The translations under genes were made by a program, and so were the position numbers. From the NCBI RefSeq assembly GCF_006538745.1, contig NZ_BJLR01000013.1, forward strand, positions 1 to 64,000: a DNA stretch of 64,000 bases. The letters run 5' to 3'. Below the pieces are notes generated by a model. It worked only from the letters and a program-made list of their open reading frames with translations, was not told the origin of the DNA and ran no database searches. Source of the stretch: Cellulomonas cellasea (lineage in GTDB: Bacteria > Actinomycetota > Actinomycetes > Actinomycetales > Cellulomonadaceae). Positions 54,377 to 62,258 of this stretch are shown here, piece by piece; position 1 is the stretch's first letter; each line of letters starts with the position of its first letter.

Positions 54377-54670
54377 GTGAACGTGCTGCGGCTCACCCCG
54401 GACGCGCGATCCGTGCTGACGACCGCGAGCGAGATCGCGCGATTCCGCGGTGCCCCGACCTGCGGGACCGTCGACGTCGCGCTCGCGCTCGCCGTGGACG
54501 GTCTACAGGGCAGCCTCTACGCCGATGCGCTCGCCAGCCCGAGCCCGCAGATGCTCGGCTACGACGACGTCCTGCAGGCGCTGCTGGGGAGCGACGCCGA
54601 GGTGGACCTCGCGGCGCTGAGGTCGGCCACCGTGACCGAGCGCGAGCAGCTCAGGCACCGGCTGGCCTGA
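54377..54670 (+). CDS. Stand-alone Clp N-terminal-like domain protein
   Basis: 97 residues from GTG 54377 (GTG 54383 has the better-spaced GGAG). The sequence LTPDARSVLTTASEIARFRG, then APTCGTVDVALALAVDGL, resembles the first repeat of the Clp-N fold, which binds substrates or adaptors in ClpA/ClpC. There is no AAA+ domain. Upstream codons in frame (SNASHGRLRFAHVHPELV) also look coding-like, so the N-terminus may be longer but lacks a start. Stand-alone Clp-N proteins can modulate Clp proteases; this is inference. Confidence 0.6.
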   Translation: MNVLRLTPDARSVLTTASEIARFRGAPTCGTVDVALALAVDGLQGSLYADALASPSPQMLGYDDVLQALLGSDAEVDLAALRSATVTEREQLRHRLA

Positions 54671-54706
54671 CGGCGAGCCGCCGACCCCGTGTCGCCGCTG
54701 CGTCGG

Positions 54707-54751
54707 GTGGCGCTGCGGCGAGTGGCGCTGCGGCGAGTGGCGCTGCGGCGA
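54707..54751. repeat. 15-bp tandem repeat, three copies
   Basis: GTGGCGCTGCGGCGA repeats at 54707, 54722 and 54737, continuing into a degenerate unit. It lies in the 212-bp spacer (54671-54882) between the Clp-N-like gene and the Tyr-rich protein. Confidence 0.8.
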
Positions 54752-54882
54752 GTGGCGAGTGGTGATGCGGCGGGTGGTGCTCGTCGACGTCCTCCGCGCC
54801 GTCGGCTGCGGCCCCGATCGTCCCCGCCGGCCGACATCGTCACGACCGTTGAAGCGGTTGCTGAGCAGTCGTATCGTGCTGA

Positions 54883-55209
54883 GTGTTGTCCCCGCCTGTC
54901 GTCGGGAGGGCCGCAGCGGCGGGATGCGGTCTCTCGACGTACGTCTCGTACCCGTACCGCGTGTTCTACAGCTCGGGCAGGTACGCAGCACAGGACTACA
55001 CCAAGATCACCAACGGGTCGGGCTGCCCACGCGAGTACACCTACGCCACGTTGCGCGAGGAGCAGGGCTGGCGGCAACCGATCGTCGCGAGCGGGTCCGT
55101 GTACACGGCTCCCGGGACTACGCGCTACCTCTACCTCACCTACCCGTGCGGCAGTGCCGCGTACCGGTACTCGCACATCTCCTTCCGGCACTACAACCTC
55201 TGCCCGTGA
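54883..55209 (+). CDS. Tyr-rich, probably exported small protein
   Basis: 108 codons from GTG 54883. The body is rich in Tyr, Ser and Gly with paired Cys (STYVSYPYRVFYSSGRYAAQ, then NGSGCPREYTYATLREEQGW and YLTYPCGSAAYRYSHISFRH), typical of small exported beta-proteins. The start region lacks a full signal peptide. The neighbouring frame, from TTG 54849, encodes LKRLLSSRIVLSVV, so a frameshift near 54880-54895 would create a better leader. It overlaps the next possible GTG by four bases. Function unknown. Confidence 0.5.
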   Translation: MLSPPVVGRAAAAGCGLSTYVSYPYRVFYSSGRYAAQDYTKITNGSGCPREYTYATLREEQGWRQPIVASGSVYTAPGTTRYLYLTYPCGSAAYRYSHISFRHYNLCP

Positions 55210-55247
55210 GCACCACCCGACCTCGCCGAGCGGAGGTGAGACCGACG

Positions 55248-55664
55248 ATGAGCCGTCTCCTCGGAGGGTCGGCCACGGGACTCGTGTGGTTCGTCGTCCT
55301 GTCGGTCGCCACGGGCGCTCACGACCAGCGCCTGGCGTCGGGCCAGACGTCTTTCCTGGCGCTGACGCTCCTCGTCGTCACCTCGGGCGCAACGGTGCTT
55401 CTGCTGACCCGCTCGGGCAGCAGCTTCGGGCTGGGCCTCGTCACGGTTCTGATCGTCTGCATGCTGCTGGGGATCACCGACGGCCCGTACACGGGGACGG
55501 CCGAGGGGCAGTCGCTGCTCTCCGTCCCGCTGCTCTTCGCGCGCGGCCTGGCGAGCCCTGCGGTCTGGGTCGCGCTCGCGGCGAGCGCCGCACTGACGTG
55601 GCGCGTGCGTGGTCGTCCGGCGGCCACGGTGCTCGAGCCTGCAGCGGCTGCCCAGGAGCCGTGA
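55248..55664 (+). CDS. Small four-helix membrane protein
   Basis: 138 residues from ATG 55248, preceded by GGAGGTGA. A GTG at 55206 overlapping the previous stop is possible but adds only a charged stretch. Helices: LLGGSATGLVWFVVLSVATG, FLALTLLVVTSGATVLLLTR, GLGLVTVLIVCMLLGITDG and SPAVWVALAASAALTW. Probably co-transcribed with the Tyr-rich gene. Function unknown. Confidence 0.7.
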   Translation: MSRLLGGSATGLVWFVVLSVATGAHDQRLASGQTSFLALTLLVVTSGATVLLLTRSGSSFGLGLVTVLIVCMLLGITDGPYTGTAEGQSLLSVPLLFARGLASPAVWVALAASAALTWRVRGRPAATVLEPAAAAQEP

Positions 55665-55767
55665 TCGACTCGTCCGGCGACGGCAGCGGCGCTCCCTCAC
55701 CCGACCTCGGTCCGTGCGTGCCCACCGGATCCCGCGATCGAGTCCCCGGCCTGGGCGCCGAGCCGGC

Positions 55768-56973
55768 TCAGGCCTCCCTGACCCGGCTCGCGCCCTCCGC
55801 TGGCAGCGTGACCGTGGCCACCACACCCCCCTCGGGCCGGGGCACGAGGAGGAGCGACCCACCGTGCACGGTGACGATCCGCTCGGTGAGCGGCAGTCCC
55901 AGTCCGTGCGAGCGGGTCGACCCGTCGCCTGTGCCCGACCCCGCGGCGTTCACGCCCACGACGTCGACCCGGCGCGTGAACGGCTCGACCGCGAGCCGGA
56001 GCGCGTCGACGTCGACGCGCGCGCCGTCGTTCTCGACGCGGAACCGCACCCGCCCGTCACCGTCACGGTCACCCCCGCCGCCGCCGCCGCCGAGCGTGAC
56101 CACGACCCGCCCGCCCTCCGGACGGTTGTGCCGGACGGCGTTGCGGAGCAGGTTGTCGACGGCCCGGAGCAGCAGCGTCTCGTCCCCGAGCACCGTCGCG
56201 CGGTCGATCCCCGCGGTGACCGTGACGCCGCGGCTGCGCGCCTCGGGCATGAGGTCGTCGACCGCGTCGGCCACGAGCACGTCGAGGTCGACGAGCCGGT
56301 GCCCGACGGCGCCGCGGTCGAGCGCCGCGAGGTCGAGCAGGGCCGTGACCAGGTTCGTCGCGCGCTGCGTCGTCTCGTCGAGGCGCTGCAGCAGCACGGG
56401 CAGGTCGACGTCGTCGGGGTCCTCCCGCGCGACGTCGACCATCGCCCGCATCACCGCGAGCGGCGTGCGCAGCTCGTGCGACGCGTTCGCCGCGAACCGC
56501 CGCTGCGCGTGCAGGTCGCGCTCGAGCCGGTCGAGCATCGAGTCGAACGTGTCGGCCAGGTCGGTGAACTCGTCGCGCCGGGACCCCTGCGACCCGACGC
56601 GCCGGCTCAGGTCGCCGTCCGCGGCGGCCCGGGCCGCGGCGTTGAGGTGCTGCAGCGGCGTCAGCACCCGCCTGGCCAGCCACCACCCGCCGACCGACCC
56701 GACCACCGTGAGGACCGCGAGCGCCACCGCGCACGCCTGGACGACGGCGTCGAGGATCTCCCCGCGCGACGCGATGGGGCTGTCGAGGTCCCTCGGGTTC
56801 GCCGCCGTCAGCGGGTAGTTCGGCACGAACCGCAGGACGGCCCAGATGCACACGGACATCACCAGGCCGGCGACGAGCAGGAACGCGACGTAGCTGACGG
56901 TGAGCCGCAGCCGCGCGCTCGTGCGCAGGCCGGCCCGAGCGCCGTCGGGCGGACCGCCGGGCCGCGTGGTCAC
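55768..56973 (-). CDS. Sensor histidine kinase (VanS-like)
   Basis: 401 residues from GTG 56973, which overlaps the stop of the small ORF (GTGA). Helices at about 24-50 and 78-100; HAMP with RRVLTPLQHLNAAARAAADG; His166 in ASHELRTPL; N box NLLRNAVRHNRPEGG; G box RSHGLGLPLTERIV. An eight-Gly run (LGGGGGGGGD) interrupts the ATPase domain between N and G boxes. It is a paralogue of the kinase at 5895. Together with the VanY-type gene this suggests cell-wall stress sensing. Confidence 0.92.
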   Translation of the reverse strand: MTTRPGGPPDGARAGLRTSARLRLTVSYVAFLLVAGLVMSVCIWAVLRFVPNYPLTAANPRDLDSPIASRGEILDAVVQACAVALAVLTVVGSVGGWWLARRVLTPLQHLNAAARAAADGDLSRRVGSQGSRRDEFTDLADTFDSMLDRLERDLHAQRRFAANASHELRTPLAVMRAMVDVAREDPDDVDLPVLLQRLDETTQRATNLVTALLDLAALDRGAVGHRLVDLDVLVADAVDDLMPEARSRGVTVTAGIDRATVLGDETLLLRAVDNLLRNAVRHNRPEGGRVVVTLGGGGGGGDRDGDGRVRFRVENDGARVDVDALRLAVEPFTRRVDVVGVNAAGSGTGDGSTRSHGLGLPLTERIVTVHGGSLLLVPRPEGGVVATVTLPAEGASRVREA

Positions 56974-57167
56974 GACTTCCCCAGAACCCGGGTCGCTCCA
57001 TACGCCTCGGGGGCACAGGGGGCGTCCGCAGCACGCGCGTCGTCGGGCACGCCGCCGGGCCGCGCCGTCACGACCCCGCAACGCGGGCATCGGGTGGTCT
57101 GCCGGGGCTTCGCGGCATCACCCTCGGCGAGCGCGCCGTCGACTCGTCCGCCAGCGCGCCCGGTCAC
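56970..57167 (-). CDS. 65-residue ORF translationally coupled between regulator and kinase
   Basis: GTG 57167 overlaps the regulator's TGA (GTGA), and its own TGA (56972-56970) overlaps the kinase GTG by four bases. The frame is thus a coupled link in a three-gene operon. The product has a C-x-x-C pair (RQTTRCPRCGVVTARPGGVP) and a third Cys. Its start (VTGRAGGRVDGALA) and middle (VTARPGGVPDDARA) resemble the kinase N-terminus (VTTRPGGPPDGARA), pointing to an internal duplication. It could be a genuine small accessory protein or a scar of duplicated start regions. Confidence 0.5.
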   Translation of the reverse strand: MTGRAGGRVDGALAEGDAAKPRQTTRCPRCGVVTARPGGVPDDARAADAPCAPEAYGATRVLGKS

Positions 57168-57832
57168 GACTCCCCCGGCTCGCCGACCCGGTACCCGACG
57201 CCCGGCACGGTGTGAATGACCCACGGCTCGCCGAGCCGCTTGCGCAGGTCAGAGATCGTGATGCGCACGGCGTTGGTGAACGGGTCCGCGTTCTCGTCGC
57301 ACGCCCGCGCGAGCAGCTCCTCGGCGCTGACGACTCCCCCGCCCGCCCCGACGAGCACCTCCAGCACCGCGAACTGCTTGCGGCTCAGCCGCACGTACTG
57401 CCCGGCGCGGAACACCTCGCGCCGGAACGCGTCGAGCCGCAGCCCGGCCAGCTCGACGACGGGCGGTCCCGACGCCGGACGCCGGCCGAGCGCGCGCACA
57501 CGGAGCACGAGCTCCTGCATCGCGAACGGCTTGGTCAGGTAGTCGTCGGCCCCGAGCCCGAACCCGCGCGACTTGTCGTCGAGCGTCCCCGCGGCCGTCA
57601 GCATCAGCACCCGCGTCCCGAGCCCGGCCGCGACCACCCGCCGGCACACCTCGTCGCCGTGCACCCCCGGCAGGTCGCGGTCGAGGACGAGGACGTCGTA
57701 CGCGGTGTGCGAGAACCGCTCGAGCGCCTGCTCCCCGTCGTCGGCGAGGTCGACGGCGAGGGCCTCGCGGCGCAGCGCCGTCTGCACGGCCTCCCCCAGG
57801 TACCGCTCGTCCTCGACGACCAGCACGCGCAT
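57164..57832 (-). CDS. OmpR/PhoB-family response regulator (VanR-like)
   Basis: 222 residues from ATG 57832. Receiver with Asp51 in VLVLDRDLPGVHGDE and Lys in DDYLTKPFAMQEL; winged helix LSRKQFAVLEVLVGAGGGVV, ending TVPGVGYRVGEPG. First gene of the three-gene operon with the small ORF and kinase. It is divergent from the VanY-type gene (57949), whose promoter shares the 116-bp spacer, so that gene is a likely target. It is a close paralogue of the regulator at 7052. Confidence 0.93.
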   Translation of the reverse strand: MRVLVVEDERYLGEAVQTALRREALAVDLADDGEQALERFSHTAYDVLVLDRDLPGVHGDEVCRRVVAAGLGTRVLMLTAAGTLDDKSRGFGLGADDYLTKPFAMQELVLRVRALGRRPASGPPVVELAGLRLDAFRREVFRAGQYVRLSRKQFAVLEVLVGAGGGVVSAEELLARACDENADPFTNAVRITISDLRKRLGEPWVIHTVPGVGYRVGEPGES

Positions 57833-57948
57833 CGCGACCTCCGGTCACCTCGACGACGGACCGGGCGAGTCTAGGCAGCGGCGCCTATGGAAAGCGTCTG
57901 CGATTTGCCCGACGCCCCGGCAACACCCGTGCGCGTGAGGTGGGCGGT

Positions 57949-58632
57949 ATGACGACCCACGACCCGCACCGCCTCGACCCGCACCGTCCCGACCCGCACC
58001 GTCCCGTGCCGCCCCGTCCTCGCGCGCCGCGCCCTAGTCCGGCGCGCCGCCCGGTCCCGACCCGGCTCGCCGTGCTCGCGCTCGTCGCCGTCGGGGTCCT
58101 CGCCAGCGCGGCCGCAGCCGCGCCGAGCCTGCTCGCCCTGGTGCCGGGCGCGGCCGCCACCACGTCCGCCTCCCTGCTGGGCACGCTGGAGGTGCTGGAG
58201 GGCTCCGACGACGCGCGGCTGCGCGAAACGCACATCGACCCGTTCGACGACACCCACCCGGCGATCGCCGGCCTCCACCCGGACCTGCGGGCAGCCGTGC
58301 AGGCGGTCGCCCGCGACGCGCACGACCGCGGCGTCGACCTCTGGGTCACGTCCGGCCTGCGCACCGCCGCCATGCAGCAGGACCTGCTCGACGACGCCGT
58401 GCGCAAGCACGGCTCGCTCGCGGAGGCCCGGCGCTTTGTCGCGACGCCCGAGGGGTCGAGTCACGTCACCGGCGACGCGGTGGACATCGGGCCGACGGAC
58501 GGCGCTGACTGGGTGGTGCGGCACGGGGCGGAGTACGGGCTGTGCCAGACGTACGCCAACGAGATGTGGCACTTCGAGCTCGCGACGGAGCCGGGCGGGG
58601 AGTGCCCGGAGCAGCTGCCGGACGCGGGGTGA
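57949..58632 (+). CDS. VanY-type D-alanyl-D-alanine carboxypeptidase
   Basis: 227 residues from ATG 57949, after GTGAGGTGGG. The N-terminus has a His/Pro repeat (DPHRLDPHRPDPHRPVPP) and one anchor helix (RLAVLALVAVGVLASAAAAA). The M15B domain shows SSHVTGDAVDIG (His172, Asp179 zinc ligands) and NEMWHFE (His208), plus LWVTSGLRTAAMQQDLLDD. It would trim the terminal D-Ala from wall precursors outside the membrane. It is divergent from the VanR-like regulator. Confidence 0.9.
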   Translation: MTTHDPHRLDPHRPDPHRPVPPRPRAPRPSPARRPVPTRLAVLALVAVGVLASAAAAAPSLLALVPGAAATTSASLLGTLEVLEGSDDARLRETHIDPFDDTHPAIAGLHPDLRAAVQAVARDAHDRGVDLWVTSGLRTAAMQQDLLDDAVRKHGSLAEARRFVATPEGSSHVTGDAVDIGPTDGADWVVRHGAEYGLCQTYANEMWHFELATEPGGECPEQLPDAG

Positions 58633-58705
58633 GTGAGTCCCTCGTTCGGTGCTCGTGGCTCCGGGCCGTCCCCAGCCTCCCCCGGCGGCGCTAGGGTCTC
58701 GCGTC

Positions 58706-58948
58706 GTGGAGGAGCCGGAGCAGCATCTCGTCCTGTGCATGAGGGCCGACCTGCCTCAACCGACCAGGTCCGCGCAGGCAATCCTCGCGGACTGCGGGTG
58801 CCTCGTGTGGGTCTCTCCCGTGAGCCTCGCGTTCATGGACACGGACCCCGAGATCGGTGCGATCTGCGGACCCTGTGTCGCCGAGAGCGGCGTGGAGGTC
58901 GGCGAGATGCGTCACGTCCCGAGGGCCTCGGACGAGCGACAGGTGTAG
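58706..58948 (+). CDS. Hypothetical Cys-containing small protein
   Basis: 80 residues from GTG 58706. The sequence has a CxC pair and a CxxC pair (AILADCGCLVWVSPVSLAFM, then GAICGPCVAES), as might bind a metal. No signal peptide or membrane segment. It stands alone after the VanY-type gene. Weak ribosome site, so the call is tentative. Confidence 0.5.
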   Translation: MEEPEQHLVLCMRADLPQPTRSAQAILADCGCLVWVSPVSLAFMDTDPEIGAICGPCVAESGVEVGEMRHVPRASDERQV

Positions 58949-58975
58949 CGGTCGCTCACGTCTCGGTCTGCCCAT

Positions 58976-59167
58976 CTGACGACCGGCGGATGCGGGGCCG
59001 GAGACGCGCAACCAAGAGCTCTTGGTGGTCGCCCGCGGCCACGTGGCGAAGAAGGGCGCCGGATTGATCGCGAACGGCGTCTGGGAGCGCTGCGACATGC
59101 ATACCTGGTAGACGTCGCCCTCGACGATGTACTGGCGGTCTGCCTCGACCAGCGACGGACTCCGCAC
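58976..59167 (-). pseudogene. Fragment of a chorismate-utilising enzyme (PabB/TrpE-like)
   Basis: Minus-strand frame reading ADRQYIVEGDVYQVCMSQRS, then QTPFAINPAPFFATWPRA, matches the conserved core of aminodeoxychorismate/anthranilate synthase component I (YI.xGDxYQV..SQR and INPAPFxA), but a section that normally separates these motifs is missing. No adequate upstream or downstream coding sequence is present. It looks like a remnant left at the edge of the island. The stretch 59168-59556 contains no convincing gene; a plus-strand peptide from GTG 59231 (VTPQIYLVDVEALVDVLHAT) is possible but too short to call. Confidence 0.4.
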
Positions 59168-59556
59168 GGGGGAACGCCGACGTGCACGAGCCGCCCGCTC
59201 CGGCGTTTCCGTTGCCCTGCCCGGGGGGCGCGTGACCCCCCAGATCTACCTCGTCGACGTCGAAGCGCTCGTCGACGTCCTGCACGCCACCCGCGCCTTC
59301 CTCGCACCCTGGGAACCCGTCCGGACCGAGTCCCCCTTCACGCTCGGGTTCGGGACCTCGGCTGGAGACGGCGTCGGCATGGTGCCGACCTCTTCTCGTG
59401 AGAAGCCCGAACCACCGGACCCGACCTGGCAGCAGACCCGACGTCCCATATGCCTCCGATGGTCGCTCACCCCAACGCGGTGCCCGACGGCTGCGAACCC
59501 GTCCGCTCGCGCGAGCCCGACACACAGTGTCGGACCGTCCCCGTACGATCACCCCC

Positions 59557-60723
59557 ATGACCGGCATCCCGATGATCGACCTCTTCGCAGGCTGCGGTGG
59601 CATGACGCAGGGGTTCGTCGAGGAGGGGTTCGAGCCCCTGCTTGCCGTCGAGTGGGACAAGGCGGCCGCCGCGACGTACGCGGCGAACTTCGGGGATGAT
59701 CACGTCATCGCGGGCGACATCGCCGAGGTGCCGACCGAAGAGATTCCGCGGGCACGTGTGATTATCGGTGGGCCGCCATGCCAAGGCTTCAGCAACCTCG
59801 GTCTCAAGGAGATCAACGACCCCCGTAATCAGTTGTGGCGGGAGTATTTGCGCTTCGTCGGCGCCGCTAAGCCAGAGGTCTTCGTGATCGAGAATGTGGA
59901 CAGATTCTCGAAGAGCCCCGAGTTCCAGATGCTGCTTTCTGAGAGGGAGCGTGGCGCTCTCCAGGATTACGAGCTCACCACGGCCGTGCTGAATGCCGCG
60001 GACTACGGTGTCGCTCAACGACGAAAGCGAACCATCATTGTCGGTTCCAGGATCGGCCACATCGAGATGCCAGCACCGACGCATGCCCAGAAGCCCGCGC
60101 TTGGCAGCGGACTCAAGCCCTGGCGCACGTTGCGTGACGTAATCGGCCACTTGCCCGCCGACCCTGCGTCTACCGAGCTACCTAGCGGCACGGACCGCAG
60201 GTGCGAATTTGATGGTGACACGATGCCTGGTCCGTTCACGGAGCTCGACCTCCACATCAAACGGAACCCGCGACCGGAGAGTCTTCAACGATACTCGTTC
60301 GTTCCTCCCGGCGGTGGCAGGTTCGACCTTCCGTACGAACTGCAGCCTCGTTGCTGGCAGGACAAGCCCACCGGCACCACCGATGTCATGGGAAGGGGTC
60401 GCTGGGACGCGCCCTCTGTGACCATCCGCACTGAGTTCTATAAGCCAGAGAAGGGCCAGTATCTGCACCCGCAGTGGGAGCGGGCGAGGATTCAGGACCA
60501 CGGCTACGAGGGGAAAATCCAAGGCGACCCGATGCGCTCCGTCGACCGTGTGATCACGCACTACGAGGCGTCGTTGATTCAGGACTTTCCGAAGGACTAC
60601 AAGTGGGTGGGAACGAAGATACAGATCGCGCGGCAGATCGGGAACGCGGTCCCCAGCGGGCTGGCTCGTGCAATCGCACGTCAAATCAAGCCGTTCCTCG
60701 ACGCTCGAGTGCCGCTGGCGTGA
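59557..60723 (+). CDS. DNA cytosine-5 methyltransferase of a type II R-M system
   Basis: 388 residues from ATG 59557. All key m5C motifs: I (MIDLFAGCGGMTQGF), IV (GGPPCQGFSN, Cys75), VI (VFVIENVDRF), VIII (VAQRRKRTIIVGS), X (IQIARQIGNAVPSGLA). The target-recognition region spans about 220-330. Codons are less GC-biased than in the rest of the window, pointing to transfer. Its 3' end overlaps the end of the convergent endonuclease gene by 38 bp. By analogy to NaeI it may modify GCCGGC, but specificity cannot be read. Confidence 0.93.
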   Translation: MTGIPMIDLFAGCGGMTQGFVEEGFEPLLAVEWDKAAAATYAANFGDDHVIAGDIAEVPTEEIPRARVIIGGPPCQGFSNLGLKEINDPRNQLWREYLRFVGAAKPEVFVIENVDRFSKSPEFQMLLSERERGALQDYELTTAVLNAADYGVAQRRKRTIIVGSRIGHIEMPAPTHAQKPALGSGLKPWRTLRDVIGHLPADPASTELPSGTDRRCEFDGDTMPGPFTELDLHIKRNPRPESLQRYSFVPPGGGRFDLPYELQPRCWQDKPTGTTDVMGRGRWDAPSVTIRTEFYKPEKGQYLHPQWERARIQDHGYEGKIQGDPMRSVDRVITHYEASLIQDFPKDYKWVGTKIQIARQIGNAVPSGLARAIARQIKPFLDARVPLA

Positions 60724-61609
60724 GCGCTACCCACGCGTCGCCGGAGATGTCGAACCCGCGCGAAGCAGCGAGCTCGAGGTCGTCCCGCCACGTGCCGCAT
60801 AAGAGCGTGAGACCGTGTCGTGCCGCGACGACGGGCTTCGCTTGGCGAGCGCGGCGCATGGGGTCCCGGTTGCCGGCGCACACGGTCTCGATCGAAGACC
60901 GCGGCACGACGACGTCGGGCAAGTACCCGAACAGCGCCGTCAGGCGCTCGGTCTGACCGACGCGCGGGGCGAATACTACGTCGCGCTGAGGCGGGGAGAG
61001 CCGTTTGAGCGGCTCGGGCGGAAGCGGCGTCCAGTCGAGAACGGGCAGGGCATAGAGCGCAAGCGCTGCACTGACGATTCCGCGCTTTCCGTCCTTGTTG
61101 GCGCCGCCGCGAAGCCACGCTCGATGCGTCCTCATGAGGAAGGCGCGGTGCCGAGCGCCAGCCGCATCGACTTGGACGAGCAGACAAACTTCACACTGGC
61201 CCTCCGTCGGGATCATCCAATTTTTCCGCACGGTTGCCTTCAGTTCGACCGGAACTCCAAGGATAGTGGTGTCGAGAGGCGGCTCCTTCACGAGCTTCAG
61301 CTCATTGATGATCCGGTACTGCAGCTTCGTGCCGACCGATGCTCGTTCGTCTGAGTCGACATCGGGGCTCATGAGGTCGAACCGGCCCGTGCGGGACCCG
61401 TCCAGGACGTACTTGATCGCGTCGTCGACGGCTTGCGTGAACGCGCGCTCGACGGCGGACGGTGCCAACCACGCGTGGACCTGCTCGAGCTCGTCGTCGT
61501 ACTCGGGAGCAAGGATCTCGTGCGGCTCCCGAGTCCGGCCGGGCCGCGGATCCGGCGTACAGATGTGACCCGGCAGTGGAAGTGCGGGCTTGAGCGCGAG
61601 ATCGGTCAC
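60686..61609 (-). CDS. NaeI-family type II restriction endonuclease
   Basis: 307 residues from GTG 61609. Family marks: AIKYVLDGSRTGRFDLMSPD, then SVGTKLQYRIINELKLV, the catalytic core LDTTILGVPVELKATVRKNW (Asp113, Glu122, Lys124, a PD-ExK type site), WMIPTEGQCEVCLLVQVDAA and LRGGANKDGKRGI. NaeI itself is a type IIE enzyme needing two sites. The gene is convergent with the methyltransferase and divergent from vsr. This longer frame could start further upstream but that part looks non-coding. Confidence 0.8.
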   Translation of the reverse strand: MTDLALKPALPLPGHICTPDPRPGRTREPHEILAPEYDDELEQVHAWLAPSAVERAFTQAVDDAIKYVLDGSRTGRFDLMSPDVDSDERASVGTKLQYRIINELKLVKEPPLDTTILGVPVELKATVRKNWMIPTEGQCEVCLLVQVDAAGARHRAFLMRTHRAWLRGGANKDGKRGIVSAALALYALPVLDWTPLPPEPLKRLSPPQRDVVFAPRVGQTERLTALFGYLPDVVVPRSSIETVCAGNRDPMRRARQAKPVVAARHGLTLLCGTWRDDLELAASRGFDISGDAWVALTPAALERRGTA

Positions 61610-61648
61610 GGGACGGACGGTAGCGGATCGGCCTGATGCTCGAGGACC

Positions 61649-62065
61649 ATGGCGGCCATGGAGACGAACGCGGCGACCAGCTCTCGAATGGCACGGGTGC
61701 GGAACCGCGACACCGCTGCCGAGCTGGCAGTTCGCCGCGAACTCCATAAGCGCGGACGTCGATACTTCGTCCAGCGGGCGGTGCTGCCGGGCCGACGGCG
61801 CGTAGACGTTGTGTTCCCTGGGCCGAAGATCGCCGTCTTCATCGACGGGTGCTTTTGGCACTCGTGCCCCCAACATGCGACACGACCCAAGGCGAACGCC
61901 GAGTGGTGGGCCGAGAAGCTCGCACGGAATGTAGCGCGCGACCGCCAATCCGACGCGGACCTTGCAGCTGCGGGGTGGCAAGTCATGCGGATCTGGGAGC
62001 ACGTCCCGGCGTCAGCTGCAGCCGACATGATCGAGGCCGCTCTGGACAACGTGCGTGCGGACTGA
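61649..62065 (+). CDS. vsr: Very short patch repair endonuclease (Vsr)
   Basis: 138 residues from ATG 61649 (ATG 61658 is also possible). Motifs: SSRMARVRNRDTAAELAVRR with the N-terminal Vsr box, RYFVQRAVLPGRRRVDVVFP, and the zinc/catalytic part AVFIDGCFWHSCPQHAT. The C-terminal helices follow (WWAEKLARNVARDRQSDADL). Vsr nicks at T:G mismatches made when m5C deaminates, so it accompanies cytosine methyltransferases. It starts 39 bp from the divergent endonuclease gene. Confidence 0.93.
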   Translation: MAAMETNAATSSRMARVRNRDTAAELAVRRELHKRGRRYFVQRAVLPGRRRVDVVFPGPKIAVFIDGCFWHSCPQHATRPKANAEWWAEKLARNVARDRQSDADLAAAGWQVMRIWEHVPASAAADMIEAALDNVRAD

Positions 62066-62258
62066 TCCGCCATCTCTCCGAGCCTGAACGCGCAAGGCCT
62101 CTACCGTGATCCCCTTGCCGCTGCCTTCGCTAAGGACGTTCGCCGGATCCCGCAAGAACATGAAACGCGACACGTCGGACTCCAGCGACGACTTAGGCGT
62201 CGAGATCCTATGACACGAGACTGTCCCGAACTTGCTTAACCCGTTTCGGTGGGACCAT

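Noticed and set aside
53507-58632. Complete glycopeptide resistance cluster
   Set aside because: VanZ, VanR/S-like and VanY-like genes are present but no vanH, vanA-type ligase or vanX; many actinobacteria carry such genes without resistance.
59231-59440. Short plus-strand peptide starting VTPQIYLVDVEALVDVLHAT
   Set aside because: The first 45 residues look plausible but the frame then degrades and there is no good ribosome site; not enough for a gene call.
62066-62219. Minus-strand peptide SRFMFLRDPANVLSEGSGKG
   Set aside because: Protein-like for about 40 codons, but no start or family was recognised and it runs into the vsr gene antisense; possibly a remnant.
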